DNA of 64,000 nucleotides, taken from the NCBI GenBank assembly GCA_000727475.1, contig KL647317.1, positions 625,028-689,027 of the forward strand, given 5' to 3'. This document shows positions 11,240 through 22,845 of this stretch, piece by piece. A program made the position numbers and the translations under genes. This DNA comes from Sarcocystis neurona (lineage: Eukaryota; Apicomplexa; Conoidasida; Eucoccidiorida; Sarcocystidae). The notes beneath the pieces were generated by a model that did no database searches, had not been told where the DNA came from, and worked only from the letters and a program-made list of their open reading frames with translations. Every line of letters starts with the position of its first letter. Within the stretch, counting starts at the first letter, position 1.

Positions 11240-11480
11240 ACCAGCAGTCTCGCACCGCAGCAGCAGCAGCACAGAGCAGCAACAACAGCAGCACAGAGCA
11301 GCAGCAGCAGCAGCGGCAGCACAGAGCAGCAGCAACAACACAGAACAGCAGCAGCACAGAGTAGCAGCGGCAGTCCAGAGCAGGAGCCGCAGAGAAAACT
11401 CGGCAGCCGTACAGCAATCCCGCAGTGCAGCAGCGGCAGCAGAGCACCGAACGTGAGCAGTCGAAACAGCGCTGCGACAG
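11240..11480 (+). repeat. CAG-rich patch
   Basis: The plus strand carries CAGCAGCAG and CAACAACA runs (Gln/Ser/Ala in sense). The antisense frame 11199-11690 begins with a Lys/Arg/Glu-rich section that looks more protein-like than its CTG half, so the patch may sit at the edge of an exon on either strand. Coding status open. Confidence 0.5.
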
Positions 11481-11984
11481 AGGAAGCGCGTGAGCAGGAG
11501 AGAAGTGGGCGGTGCTGCGGCGGTTTTTGCGAGTAAATGAGAAAACGTGCATCTGCTTCACTTCTTCACTTTCGTCTCGTCTTCCATCCGCTCGTTGCCG
11601 CTGCGTGCTGCTTTTCCGATTTCGCCCGTTCCTCTTTTCTGTTTCTCTCGTTTTGTGCTTCGCCTGCACCTCCACCTTCGTCTGTCCCACTTCTCCGTTT
11701 TCTCACTCTCTTCTGCCCCCTCCCCGGTCCCTATGGAAGTCATTCGTCGGACTTCCTCTTCTCCTCGGTTTCTTCGCCCTTCCCTTCCGCTTTGCTCTAC
11801 ATTCACTTGTCACTTTGTCTCTCTCTTTCATCTCGCGTGCGTGTTGCCCCTCGGGAAGTCTGAACAAAGCCACTGACAAAATGTAGCATACCTATATATA
11901 TATATATATATGTATGAGTTACTATATAATACATATAATATATGATATATATGTGTATATATGGGAAAGCAATAGTTATTTCCT
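11480..11984. other. pyrimidine-rich spacer, no confident gene
   Basis: CT-rich sequence giving Ser/Phe/Leu/Pro frames on plus and Arg/Glu/Lys frames on minus. A short TA microsatellite closes it at about 11890-11960. Nothing was recognised. Confidence 0.55.
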
Positions 11985-13042
11985 CATGGTGGCGCCACAG
12001 CCGCTCGGTTGCTGCAGCAACTGTCTACGGGATGCTGCTGTTGCTGCTGCGGGTAGGGGGCGTGTGAGTCGTCTCTGTGTGGTTGCTGCTGTGTCCGTTG
12101 GCGCTGACATCTCTGCTGCTGTTCCTGAGCAGCTGGTTTCTCCTTTGATTTTGTGAGGCTGCTTTTGCATATTTTGAGAGGAATAAAGGTCGTAGGGGAA
12201 GGAACCTTCGGCCATTTTGCTGCTGCTGATGTTGGCAAGAGGGAAAGCGACTGACTGCACTTTTTTTCCTGTGAAACTGCAACGGCTGCAGTAGTGTTGC
12301 TGCTGCTGCGACTTGTCGCCCTCTCTGCTGCAGCAGCTGCTTCACTGTGATGTGTTGCTGCTTTAGGTAGTGGGCACACTCTGGACTCTGGGCATTCTTT
12401 CTCTTTATTTTCCTCAAGCAGTCGGCGCGCTTGTCCGCTACACTCTAGGAGGAGCAGGTATATGGCAGTTGGCTGCTGCATCTGCTGCTGCTGCCACTGC
12501 AGGACCACTGCTGCCGGTCCGACGACTGCTGCTGTCCTGCTGTCAAAGAAGCAGCATTGCTGCTGCGGCTGCTGCTGCTGCTCTTCGTTTTCTGCTCCTG
12601 CAGGGTCTTCAGATATGTCTGCTGCTCCTGCTGGTAGCCCGTACCTACCATGCGCTGCTGCGTCTGCTGGCATCGCTGCCGGTGCTGCTGCAAGTCGTGT
12701 TACTGAAGCGTTCTGCTGCTGCTGAGCTGCTGTCGTGCTGCCCTGTGTTCTGCGGATATGTGTCGTGCTGGTGCTGCTCGCATACGTGCTGCTCTTGCTG
12801 CTACACGCGTTGCCACTCCCTGTCGTACTGCCGGCGCAGCTACTGCTGCCACTGGAGTTGTATTGGGCTCCCCTGTGTGGGGTGTGGATTCTGACTGCAG
12901 CTCCGGTGGGTCGCTGTCGCTGATAGAATGCGATACTCGTTTGCTGCTGCTGGTGCTGGTGCAGTAATATACAGCTGTCCCCGCTGCTGCTGGTACGGGA
13001 ATTTTTCCTGCTGCCGCTGCTCTTGTGAGTATTGCCATTCAT
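11984..13042 (-). CDS. Gln/Ser/Ala-rich hypothetical protein
   Basis: A 352-codon minus frame opening with ATG. Ser/Thr/Asn-rich and Gln-rich runs alternate with non-repetitive islands: around residues 195-225 (Leu-rich, then Glu-Glu-Asn-Lys-Glu-Lys) and 265-310 (Lys/Pro/Ser with Trp-Pro-Lys-Val). The mix of homopolymer runs with charged islands on the sense CAG strand fits an Eimeria coding exon. A shorter minus frame at 13083-13295 may be an upstream exon of the same gene. No domain, signal peptide or membrane segment is visible, so no function is proposed. Confidence 0.5.
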   Translation of the reverse strand: MNGNTHKSSGSRKNSRTSSSGDSCILLHQHQQQQTSIAFYQRQRPTGAAVRIHTPHRGAQYNSSGSSSCAGSTTGSGNACSSKSSTYASSTSTTHIRRTQGSTTAAQQQQNASVTRLAAAPAAMPADAAAHGRYGLPAGAADISEDPAGAENEEQQQQPQQQCCFFDSRTAAVVGPAAVVLQWQQQQMQQPTAIYLLLLECSGQARRLLEENKEKECPESRVCPLPKAATHHSEAAAAAERATSRSSSNTTAAVAVSQEKKCSQSLSLLPTSAAAKWPKVPSPTTFIPLKICKSSLTKSKEKPAAQEQQQRCQRQRTQQQPHRDDSHAPYPQQQQQHPVDSCCSNRAAVAPP

Positions 13043-13082
13043 GCGTCCTGTCGCAGCTGCAGCTGCTTCTGTGGTATGTTGA

Positions 13083-13295
13083 TTAGTCTCCAGCTGCTGC
13101 TGCTGCTCTTCTTGCTGCCGCCGCTCTCTCGGCGTCGCTGCTGCCCCTGCTGAGGCCCTCGTGTTGCCGCTGTTTTTGCTGCCGCCGCTCTTGGTGCTGC
13201 TGCCATTGCACTTGGTGTGCTGCTCCTGCGGCTGCTGCTGTTCTTACTGCTGCTGCTGCTGGTCTTGTTGCTGCTGCTTCAGGTATTTTGGTCAT
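13083..13295 (-). CDS. possible upstream exon, Ala/Gln-rich
   Basis: A minus frame of 70 codons beginning with an ATG at 13295 and reading Met-Thr-Lys-Ile-Pro-Glu, then Ala and Gln/Arg-rich sequence to a stop. It lies 40 bp upstream of the 352-codon frame. The stop codon means an intron or different splice would be needed to join them. Low complexity limits certainty. Confidence 0.3.
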   Translation of the reverse strand: MTKIPEAAATRPAAAAVRTAAAAGAAHQVQWQQHQERRQQKQRQHEGLSRGSSDAERAAAARRAAAAAGD

Positions 13296-13419
13296 GGTGC
13301 GGCAGATGCCAGTCGTGGGAACGGTCCTGCGTTTTCTCGTCGCATGCGTTTCATACGTTCGGCTGCTTTATGAACGCGCGACAAAACAGCATCTTGTTGC
13401 CGCTCCCGCTATTCTATAA

Positions 13420-14100
13420 TATGTAGGTATATATAGAGAGAGAGGGGAAAAGAAAGAGCAAGAGAGAGAGAGGAAGAAGGAGGGGGATGTACCGAGTGGC
13501 TCTGTGTTGAGACATCATCTTGCGTGGCAGAACCATCTCGCCGTTCCTCCTCTTCGTTGCCTGAATTCTGCCACGGATGGCCTGTGGCGGCTTCTGTGAT
13601 GCACCTATATATAGACAGACTTCGTGCGTCTCTATACGTTCAGTAAAAACTACTTCTCCATCGTTCCCTCCCCTTCCATGTAGAAATGTATGTACGTATC
13701 CTTGGTATATATATATATATATATGTATGTGGACAACTGTATATAGATGTGTCTAATATATACATATATATGTGTGTGACTATGTTGCAGGTTTTGTCTG
13801 TACTGACCCTCGGAATCCCGTAGATGTCTGTGTATGTTTTCCATACATACGTATCTCTCTTATATTCGAGCACTTGTACGTAAGTGTACACAGGTGACAC
13901 AGATAGGTAGGTGGTAAGCTACGTAGACTGTAAAAACGTATATAGATATGTTGGCTACATAATATATCTATGTGTATATGGGTGCATTGCAGAGTTTATC
14001 TCTCCTCGCCCTTGGGAACATTCGTACATCCCTCTGTGCTTCCCATATATGTACACATACATATATACACACATCTATGCGTGTACATATATATACGTGT
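13420..14100. other. GA-rich and TA-rich spacer, no gene seen
   Basis: A purine tract (GAGAGA/GGAAGA) at about 13430-13490, then AT-rich microsatellite-like DNA with TA runs near 13706-13770 and 14040-14120. No credible frame. Confidence 0.6.
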
Positions 14101-14114
14101 ATATACGTATATGT

Positions 14115-14518
14115 ACCTGTGTACGTAGATGATACGGACAAGTGAAGAGGGGACTGGGGGGATCCATAGACTGACATGTCTGTCTCTTTAGGAGTTCGTT
14201 TTTTCTCTGTTATGCTTTGCTGAAGGAACTGATGCAGGAGGCAGCGTCCCTGCAAATTCGTATATTTGTGCGTCTCCCCTTTTCTGGCGCGGTGTGTATC
14301 TGTGTGTTTGTCTGTCGCGGTAGAGAGAGACACATATAAAGGGGAAGAGAGACGGAGACGGAGACGGCGAGACACGAAGAGAGACACGTAGAAGGGAGAG
14401 ATGCATGCAGAGAGAAGGGGAGAGTAGGCGATACAGAGAGGAAGTAAGAGACATACGTGTCAGTCTATGGATCCCCCCAGCCCCTCTTCGCCTATCCGTA
14501 TCATCTACGTACACAGGT
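14115..14518. repeat. inverted repeat, arms about 74 bp, spacer about 257 bp
   Basis: The sequence at 14115-14188 reappears as its reverse complement at 14446-14518 with about 90 percent identity, including gatccatagactgacatgt against acgtgtcagtctatggatc. The spacer is unrelated purine-rich DNA. The arms could form a long hairpin. It could be a foldback element, a decayed terminal-inverted-repeat element or an inverted duplication. I see no transposase frame between the arms. Confidence 0.9.
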
Positions 14519-14519
14519 A

Positions 14520-14930
14520 TACATAGAGACACAAAGAGAAATACAGAAAGAAAGTGGGATCTCGACAGTGAAAGTCACAGAGAAAAGGAGAAATGCAGAG
14601 ACACAGAGAGGAGGAGGAATTCAGAGGGAAGGACGGGTGGAGAAGGAGAGACACAGAGAGAAAAGGAGAGATGGGAAGATCGCGCCTGTGTGGTGGGGGT
14701 GTCTTTCTTCCGGATCGAAAGAGCGGAAGGTCGGTGGGAGCGTTACGCGCACGAGGAGAAGAAGAAGAAAAGTCGAAGCCCGTGGATGTTTCACCAGGGA
14801 GGAGGCCAAGAGGAAGAGAAAGGAGAGAAAGAAGAAGTAGCACAGCTTTGCTGGGGCCGGGGTGTCGTTGATTTTCGTGGCGTACGCGCGAAATGAGAGA
14901 CACCAGAGAGAAGAAGTGAGAGAGCAGCAG
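14520..14930. other. purine-rich (AGAG) tract
   Basis: The plus strand is rich in GAGA, AGAAGG and GGAAGA. Frames read Arg/Glu/Lys on plus and Ser/Leu/Pro on minus. No gene supported. Confidence 0.6.
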
Positions 14931-14934
14931 GACG

Positions 14935-15560
14935 GCAGGACGAGGACTTACTGCCGCGATTCGCATGCGGCACGGCACGCGCAGTAGCGGGAACGGCAGC
15001 CGAAGTAGCGTCCAGTGAGTCGCAGCAGGACACAGCAGCAGCCCCTGCTCCGCCGCTGAAGCAGCAACACACGGAAGAAGCAGCGGGAGCGAGACAAACG
15101 GAGCAGCCGTGCTGCGTGGGGCAGGAGCAGCAGCAGCAGCGACAGGAACGAAGCAGCAGCGGGCGATGTGGAATTTTTTTGACACGGCGCAGGCGGGTTG
15201 CTTCGCGGGGTGCCGCAGGTTGTAGGCAGACGTATAATCACGCTGCGCCATGCTTCTTAATATAAGAGAAACAGGTGGTGGCAGCAGGAGCCGCAGTAGC
15301 GGGAGCCGCAGAAGCAGGGGCAGCAGCAGGAGCAAGAGCAGCAACTGGAGGAGGAGGTGCGGCGATTCACAAGAGCAGCAAGAGTGAACGTGGGCGAAAC
15401 AGCAGCAAGGGAAGGGAGCAGAGAAGCAGGAGGAGAACAGACAGGGAGGAACACGAAGCAGCAGGAGGCGGAGCAGCAGCAGCAGAGGAGGAGGAGGCGG
15501 TGGAGCCGCCTCACCAGCAGCAGGAGGAGCAGCAGCCACACAGGGGGGGATGTAGGAAAC
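14935..15560 (+). CDS. possible CAG-rich exon (strand uncertain)
   Basis: The plus strand is CAG/GCA-rich and a frame at 15275-15565 reads Ala/Gly, then Arg/Lys/Ser/Glu-rich and Gln-rich sequence, ending at a stop. On the minus strand a 344-codon frame (14505-15539) is mostly Leu/Ser/Pro but contains one non-repetitive island starting with an ATG at about 15251 (Met-Ala-Gln-Arg-Asp-Tyr-Thr-Ser-Ala-Tyr). The two strands give conflicting signals, so this entry marks a probable coding patch of undetermined direction. Confidence 0.3.
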
Positions 15561-15569
15561 CCTAACGTA

Positions 15570-16060
15570 CCAAAGAATTACTTACATGTTACTGGTTTTC
15601 CTTTATTCCATCTTCCTTTGTCCCTTCCCTCTCACTCTTTCTCGCTGTGCTTCCCTGTTAATGTGTTTGCGTCACCGGTCGTTAATTTTTTTCTCTTCAG
15701 CAACGACGCGGCCGGCAGCGATAACTTCACGAGAAAAGGAAGAAGTGTTTTGTACGAGAGGAACCGGGCTTGGGCGATGCTGCTTCTCTTGCGAGATGTT
15801 CTCCAAGCATGCAGAGACAAATGCAGAGGAAGCGAGAACTGGCGAAGACACGCAGAGGAGGACGAGGAGGAGGGGAAGAAGGAGAAAGACAAAGACGTGC
15901 AGAAGATGCAGAAGAAGAAGAAAAGGGGAAACAGACAGAAAATAGGAAAGGGAAGGAAAACGTCTGGAGGCGGAAGAAGCCTCCGAATGTGGAGAAGAGA
16001 CGTATAGGAAGGTACAGCAGAATTGAGGCAACACGTGGTGCGGGGTATTTATTACCTAGT
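15570..16060. other. purine-rich spacer, no confident gene
   Basis: GAGGAGGAA/GAAGAAGAA runs at 15800-15960 produce Glu/Lys/Arg frames on plus and Leu/Ser/Phe frames on minus. No unique block was recognised. Confidence 0.5.
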
Positions 16061-16449
16061 AGTGTTTCGAGAGGGAGGAGGACCAGAGAAATATGGCGGT
16101 GCAACAGAGACAAGGGACAAAATGACGTCCCCGGGACTTCCCCTGCCCATGGGACGGGACACCGCTAGAACGGGAAGCCGTGGGACCGCGGCATCACACC
16201 GCATTTGAACCGCTGCATGCGTCTCGTGTGTTTCAGGAGACAGAGACAGGGAGACAGAGAGAGAGGAACAAACACCGCGGAGCCTGCGTATTTGACCAAC
16301 GGTCGCTCTATCATGACGGATGCTGCTGACTGTCACTCTACGTCCGAACCAAGCTACATGGAAATAGGCGTCTACGTAAACTTTCTCTGTTTCTTCTCTC
16401 TTGCGCTGCCTCGGTGTCTCTGTGTGTCCTGATGTGTGGGTGAAGAGAC

Positions 16450-16650
16450 CTGCTTCGGCGTGCGCGTCGTGGAGTTCTCCGCAGCGCACGCTTGTCTCAG
16501 TTTCGTCGTGCGTTCGAAGGAGTGGCAAAAATTCCTTGATTGCATGTGCGGTGGACTGAGAAACGTAGTTAGTCCCTAGGCGCAGCAAAGGGGCGGACAG
16601 GACAGGTACACACTGCATGGGAGGTAGTGACATGCGTTTCTTCTGTTCGC
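16450..16650 (-). CDS. exon candidate of an unknown gene
   Basis: A minus frame between an acceptor with a pyrimidine tract (ccccttgcag at 16651) and a donor-like GCAG/gtctct at 16449 reads about 67 residues of ordinary composition with Gln-Lys-Lys-Arg-Met at the start, a stretch Ala-Ile-Lys-Glu-Phe-Leu-Pro-Leu-Leu-Arg and an acidic end. A second exon-like minus stretch lies at about 16690-16800. The phase between them does not fit, so the gene model is incomplete. Family not recognised. Confidence 0.4.
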
Positions 16651-17099
16651 CTGCAAGGGGCGCGGCGGGGGAGAGGGACTTCATCCAAGACACCGGGGAT
16701 CAGCTGAAAATTGCATGCGCTCGGCGACGATAGGTGGCGCATGCGGTTCCTGATGCGGACGAATAGGAAGAGATGAGCGCTGGTAATTTTCCACTATCGT
16801 TCTTTTGTGGATTTGTGTTTTGCCGTGCACGGAGTCATGCGTGTCACATCTCGGTTCTTCTTCTGTTATGACGCACGTAGATACGTGCAGATATCTGTGT
16901 ATGTAAACGCAGATATATATAAATAGATGGACGATGGTGAGTTCAAAGACACGCGTATCGACGTCGGCGTTTTCAGCCGGTGTAGAGAATATTATGCGCA
17001 GGTGTATGGGGACCCCTGCGGATGTTGGCCTGAGAGCGACTGTCGGCTGACGTGTCTCTCTGTGAGTATGAAGCGTCTGTACGCGCATCTCTTACGCAT

Positions 17100-20000
17100 A
17101 GAGGAGTTTTAAAGAGGGATGGATTTTTGTTTGGGTAGCTGACGAATACGGTCTCCCGCGACGCGCGTCTGCGGAAGTGTTTACGTAGATTTCTACGTAT
17201 GGGCTTGTACAGGTGGTGTGTTTTATAATTACCGTTCCCGCTGTGACGTGCTGCAGCGGGGGCTACATGTGCGTCCCGAGGAAAGCGAGCGGTTCGTCTC
17301 TTCTGCCGGTTTTGGTGGAATAACGCATGCATGCGCGATGCCGTGTGGCGTGCATTCGACAACCGCAGGGGGACGCCGTGGCCAGTGTGGCACTAGAAAG
17401 TTAGCCAGTTCCACTGTGTTGTGACGCCGCAGTCACGTCGCGTATATTGAAGATACATGCGTGTGTTCGCATGCGTCTGGATATGGGCGTACATATGTGC
17501 TTGTGTCGGGGCATGCATGTGAACCTGCATGCGTGCTTGTGTACGACAGGCGTGTCTATGTAGACACGCGCGTGTGGTGTATGTGTTCCAAAAGAAGCCA
17601 AAGAAGCTTCTTAGCGGCGGCTCCGTAAGGGACTAATGCGCACCGCGAACATCTAATCCTTCTTCGAACACGGCTGTTGTTCTACCAAGGTTTCTCGACA
17701 AGGAGTTTCGACTTGATAAAACCGCACATACACATAGACTGCTGTACCGCACGCTATGCGGAACTGGTAGTCACTTGAAAGAAGCATATTTATACAGGCC
17801 AGTGCAGATGCTGTCACTGCACGTACTCATCAAGCGTCTAGTAACAGAGCTGTTTTACCTCGCTCTTACCCCCTGTCTCTTTCTCTTTCTCTGAGACACA
17901 TATGCACCCTTCCGTTACAGAACGGCTCGTGCCAAGTCTGTTGTTGGGCGCGCCTATGTGTGAGTGGCGCTCGGCATAAAGACGGTTGCAGGCAGAAACG
18001 GTGCAGAAACACGGACTTGCACTTCCCCCTAGAAATCGCCGACCGCGCGTCGGTGTGACACTTCGCAACATCACAGGACGAGGAGCACACCCAGCTACCG
18101 AAGCGTCGAGAGAGGCAGACTTGTGTGAGGAGCAGGACAATCGCGAGGGTCAACAGCAGGATACAACTATTCAGTAAAGGTGGTGGTATGCCTCAGACAG
18201 TACCCATTATGTAAGGATGAGTAACCTCCGCATGCCACACTTTCACAGGCCTACCTGGATATCTATGGCAGGTGTTACAAAGGCGTCAGGTACGCTTGCT
18301 TCGGGACACCTAGCACGGCACCCATTTCACTGGAGAGAGGTAGGCACAAAAGGCGGTAGGCCGTTTCACCGGTGTGTAAAAGCGACTGTCTCTCGGCTCC
18401 ACGCTTGTGCACGTGCACGTCTTGAGAAGACCACAGTGCCTGTCGCAGGAACGCTCAAAAGTAAGGTCCTATATACGAACGTAGTAATCATCCGCCTGCA
18501 TGTGCGCCTCCCCGTGAAAAGTTCGTGGAAATCCCTTCGCAGTCGAGACCCAGGAACGCAAGGCTCCCGTCGCATCACAGCAGGGCTCCGGCAAAGCCGA
18601 GCCCGTGCGTACATGCCGCCGACCTCGGCGCAATAGCACAGAAGCAAATGCAGTTACATCGATAGATGCATCAGATGCGCTCGTTGACCTCAAGAGACGC
18701 TACCAGGCACACGCGGGCCTTCACACACACGTGCACATGAAGGGGAGCGCAGACATGCAGACTCGCACATGCGGACGTATGCATTGGCGGGTTCGACAGC
18801 CGTGTATTCATATCTGTAAGGCGTGCGCATTTCTCCACTGAGGTACTCATTCAATTCACGGACCTCTGCACTTCATCTGCGGACTCTGTCTGCCTTCGTG
18901 CTGGCGCGTGCGTCGCACACCTGTCAGTGCTACATGGACCAGTGTTTCCAGGGAATGCACGCGTGTATTAACGGATGCACGTCCAGAGAGGAGTCGGCAC
19001 CAGATCTGCATCGACGCAGGCCCGTGGGCAGCGGGGAAACTGCAAACGCGCATACAAACATGTGCATTGTTTGTAGGCATCTGTGTGTGGAGCGGACCTG
19101 CATACGCATGCGAGGCACGTACAAGTGGGCACGCTCTTCGCGTGCAGGGCACGTGCATGCGTACGGTGTACCCCGGTACGTGACGTGGGTGCAAATTTTT
19201 TAAAGGAAGTCAAATTGCAGGTGCAAGCATGTGGCCTCGTAAAAGCAAGTGAGCACGCAGGTAGAAGCAGGTAGTTTGAACCTTAATCCCACAGATACAT
19301 AAAGCTGATTTGCGCTGTGTGGTGGAAGCGAACAATAAGCACAGGCGTCCGCGTGTGTCCATACAAAATGAACAGCCGGAGGTGGGCTAGACCTGCAGCT
19401 GCTATGGGTAGGTGGAGCTGCTTCACTGCAGCTCTCGAGTCGGCGCATGAAGAGACGCGCTGCACGCACGTCTACCATGCACACGTCTGCCGAGTCATCT
19501 TGCCATGGGTGTCGCTCCCCCAGAAAAGGCAGCCGAAGTTGCGCCTGCGCAACCCGACTTCAATTGACAGCAGACAACAGAGAGTTTTTCTCATTTTGAT
19601 GCGCGCGGGATGCTCACGCGCGTGCCCGTACGTCAGTTGGGGACACGCAGCTTTACAAAATTCAGCTTCATCTATATATCGCCAAGTGGTGCACCCACAC
19701 ACTGAGTACGTCTGCATATACACTGGTACACACGTAGGAACCAAAGAAGCACATACACATATATATTGTAGCATACATCATATATATATATGTATGCATG
19801 TTCATGTTGTTCGTATCAGTGCACACGTGCACGTTCGTTCATACGCCACACACAAACCCGTATATATGCTTGGTGCCGCAAGACGTGCCACCCACGTGGA
19901 AGTAGGCAGGCCACGGCGAGGCGTGCATGAACGACATGAGGCGTGTGGGTCTCCTGCCTGTCAGGAATTGAGAGCAACAGACGTGGTGTAAGCGATGCAT

Positions 20001-22330
20001 ATATGTCTAGTCATGTCACGATTGCATGATCTGGGAGGGAGGCGCGTGCGTACCATACACGCGAGGTGGCTCCTGCGTCGTGTGTATGTATGTGGCATGG
20101 CATGCATCACTGTCCCGTGGGCTGTTTCTTGCGCGTGCTACACTGGGACGGTATACGCCTTCGCTACGATGTATGCATCTGCTGTGCACGGTGTGGCGCA
20201 CCCATTTCTGATGAGCGTTGTAGCGTATGCACCAGTGACACGTGTGTGGCGTGCTTGCGACAGATGCTGCCTGGTGGTGCGCGAAACCGTACGTTCAGCA
20301 GAGGAGAGACTCTGCTAATTTGCCGCAGTGGCTGACGAAGATTCCCACTGTCTTTTGTTGTGTCCTCCACTTTCTGGTACTGCGTTTTCCCCTGTATCTC
20401 ACTGCTACTCCTCTCTGTGCAACTCTCCATACACGCAGTCGGTGTCTTCAGCGAATCTCTGTTTGTCCGAGACAGAATGCTTCCACGAAATCATTATTGT
20501 GAAACGCCCATCAGTGATGCACTACTTGCACAATCACACAGCAACAGGCGTCTTCTTAAGGTTGGAATGATAGCATCGGGCACCACGCGCGAGGTGTACG
20601 TACACTGCGCCTATAGACGCGCTGCGTCACAAACACGCTACGCACCCTCACACACAAACATATGTGGTGGTGCTCACACGTTTTCGCGTAAAATACTCCT
20701 CTACACACGAATTCTCACATTAACAGGACCACTTCCCTCTCCAGGTATATACAGGAATGCAGCTTATATAAAGATATGCATTTCTATATATATATGTACA
20801 CACACTTACGTGTACGCCATTCCCCTTCCTGTACACATACAAATATATATGCATATATACGTGAAATGTCGTAACTACGCATATATGTAAGGCGTGTTTC
20901 CAGTGTGAATACGATACATTTCTGCACACTTAAGATTAGGTAGATAAGACGTCCCTCTACACACGCATACTTGAGACATCTTTTTCTCTCTCTACGTATC
21001 TATATATATATACATATGTATATATGTATGCAGTGATGATTGATACGTGTGGAGGCATGCGGGTAGCGTACATGCCTACACACATTGGTGCATTTTCTTG
21101 TTCGGATGCACCTGCTTTGGAAAGACTCGTAACCTGTCGCACAGGTGTACCAAATACTGCAATAGATAAACATACATATGCCAGTAGAGGCGTGCAGACT
21201 CTGCGCGTTGCAGCACATGTTATACGTTTGTAGACGCATATATATAAGAGAAGCACAGGCTGGTGCCTACGCACGTGTCACCGCACGCATGCAAAATTAT
21301 ACGTGTAACTGCAGGAACACACGTGTTCCCGGTTGCACGTGGCGTATACACACGTACGGCTGGACATTCACACGCACTAGGAGCTGCTTATTTCGATGAT
21401 AAAGCACCCGTATTTTACGTGTGCAACCTCTACATCTTTGAAAGTCACACAGGAGACAGAAGTGCGGTGTTTGCACACCTGTATCCGCAGACGCGTACGG
21501 ATTGTATGTGTGTCTGATCATACACGCTTGTTGCTACAGACGTGCAGGTTACACCTGGCGATTTTTGCAGCTTTCTGTGCAAACACAAATGTATCCACGC
21601 ATCCGGAGTACCTGCAGGGGAGCGTGCACTCCCACACTTTTTGGCTCCATATCGGACTCCACAGAAAAAGCAAGCACATGTTATTGCGGGAGTGAACAGG
21701 AAACAACTGCATCGTCGTCAGCGGGAGTAGGCTTCTCCACCGCTTCCACCCGCATTCGTGTTCTTCACCGACGCATCTACTACATCATAAAGACAGATGT
21801 GTTCTTCTCCTGCTCCTCCTCCTCCGACGAACGCAGGCTCGGTACACAAAAATCCTGCATGTACGCCGTGTCTGTAGGTGCGTGCCTGTCTCTCTATTTT
21901 ATGTATGCACATGTGTACACGCGTCCTACGTGTGCAGCCGTACAAGTGCCGAGTTACCCAGGCTCAGCAACACAACTACGTACGCCCTGTGTGTATATGT
22001 GTGTCTGTCTCCCTACGTCGTATGCGCACATGGCTACACGCATCGTACCTGTGCAGGAAGAATGCATGTGTCCTACACACGCGTAGACACAGAGAGAGGG
22101 AGAGAAAGAAAAGGGGATTTTCCAGAGTCGCGGATATCCTGCGCCAAATACATATGTATATACATGCGTATACGTTCCACACTTTGGCGTACTCGAGCTG
22201 GTGTACGTATCTATTTGGGTGCTTCTTCTATATGAAACTTCAGAGACACACAGAGAGGAATTTGTGCTGGGCTCCTGTGAATCTTTCTGCAGAGCTATAC
22301 ACACATACCTCTGTACACACACGTGTGAAC
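17100..22330. other. repeat-poor stretch without a confident gene
   Basis: Balanced base composition with frequent gtgcatgc/cacgtgt motifs and short TA microsatellites near 19755-19795 and 20755-20880. Several frames of 60-220 codons occur (longest 19317-19991 on plus) but they are Cys/His/Arg-rich in the way expected from the TGCA/CACGTG bias, and none has consistent splice sites. A plus frame at 20360-20890 begins with a hydrophobic segment but ends in TA-derived Tyr/Ile. If genes exist here they are made of small exons that I could not join. Confidence 0.5.
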
Positions 22331-22342
22331 AGCTACATCAAA

Positions 22343-22534
22343 CTAACTGAGGGCAAACCTAGCCGCGCAGCACCGTGTACTACTGCCACTGCTCCCCTTC
22401 CACCAAGTTGCAGACGCGTCAAACAGGGCAGAGGACCACAAGAGTGAAGGCGAGACGCAAAGGGAAACGGGCCGCGCCCGCCGCTCGCAGTACCACCGGA
22501 GGATCGCTTCCTCACAGCCCGTCTCAATCTTCAT
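22343..22534 (-). CDS. exon candidate downstream of the 23.2 kb first exon
   Basis: A minus frame of about 60 codons with normal composition at its start (Lys-Ile-Glu-Thr-Gly-Cys-Glu-Glu-Ala-Ile-Leu-Arg-Trp), turning Ser/Trp-rich. It is on the same strand as the exon pair at 22846-22951 and 23097-23220 and may belong to the same gene. No acceptor/donor pair was settled. Confidence 0.3.
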   Translation of the reverse strand: MKIETGCEEAILRWYCERRARPVSLCVSPSLLWSSALFDASATWWKGSSGSSTRCCAARFALS

Positions 22535-22845
22535 TCTTTCTCTCTTTTTCTATGTCTGTCGGTCTCTCCCACGACGCCGCTGCGGGCTTTTAAGGGGGGA
22601 CGTCCCCGTTTCGAAGTTACCATACGTACGTAACATTCCGCACACACAGGTACACAACCACGTACAACGCACACACACAGACGTCCAGATGGTTTTCAAC
22701 AGCTCTCTTCACACCGCATCCTCGTGCGAGAAACATGTTCCCGGGAGGAACTCAGCCTCCACCATCACTGCGCGCTCCCCACCGCCGGTCCCCATCTCTA
22801 GTCGCAGGGCCCCCACTCAACCTCGGTTTTCACTGTCAGCAACAC

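Noticed and set aside
17838..18153. Minus frame beginning with a signal-peptide-like hydrophobic run
   Set aside because: There is no ATG at the start of the hydrophobic run and the remainder is Cys/Arg-rich without splice support.
19317..19991. 224-codon plus frame
   Set aside because: Cys/His/Arg-rich composition follows the TGCA/CACGTG bias, with no signal peptide, domain or splice partner.
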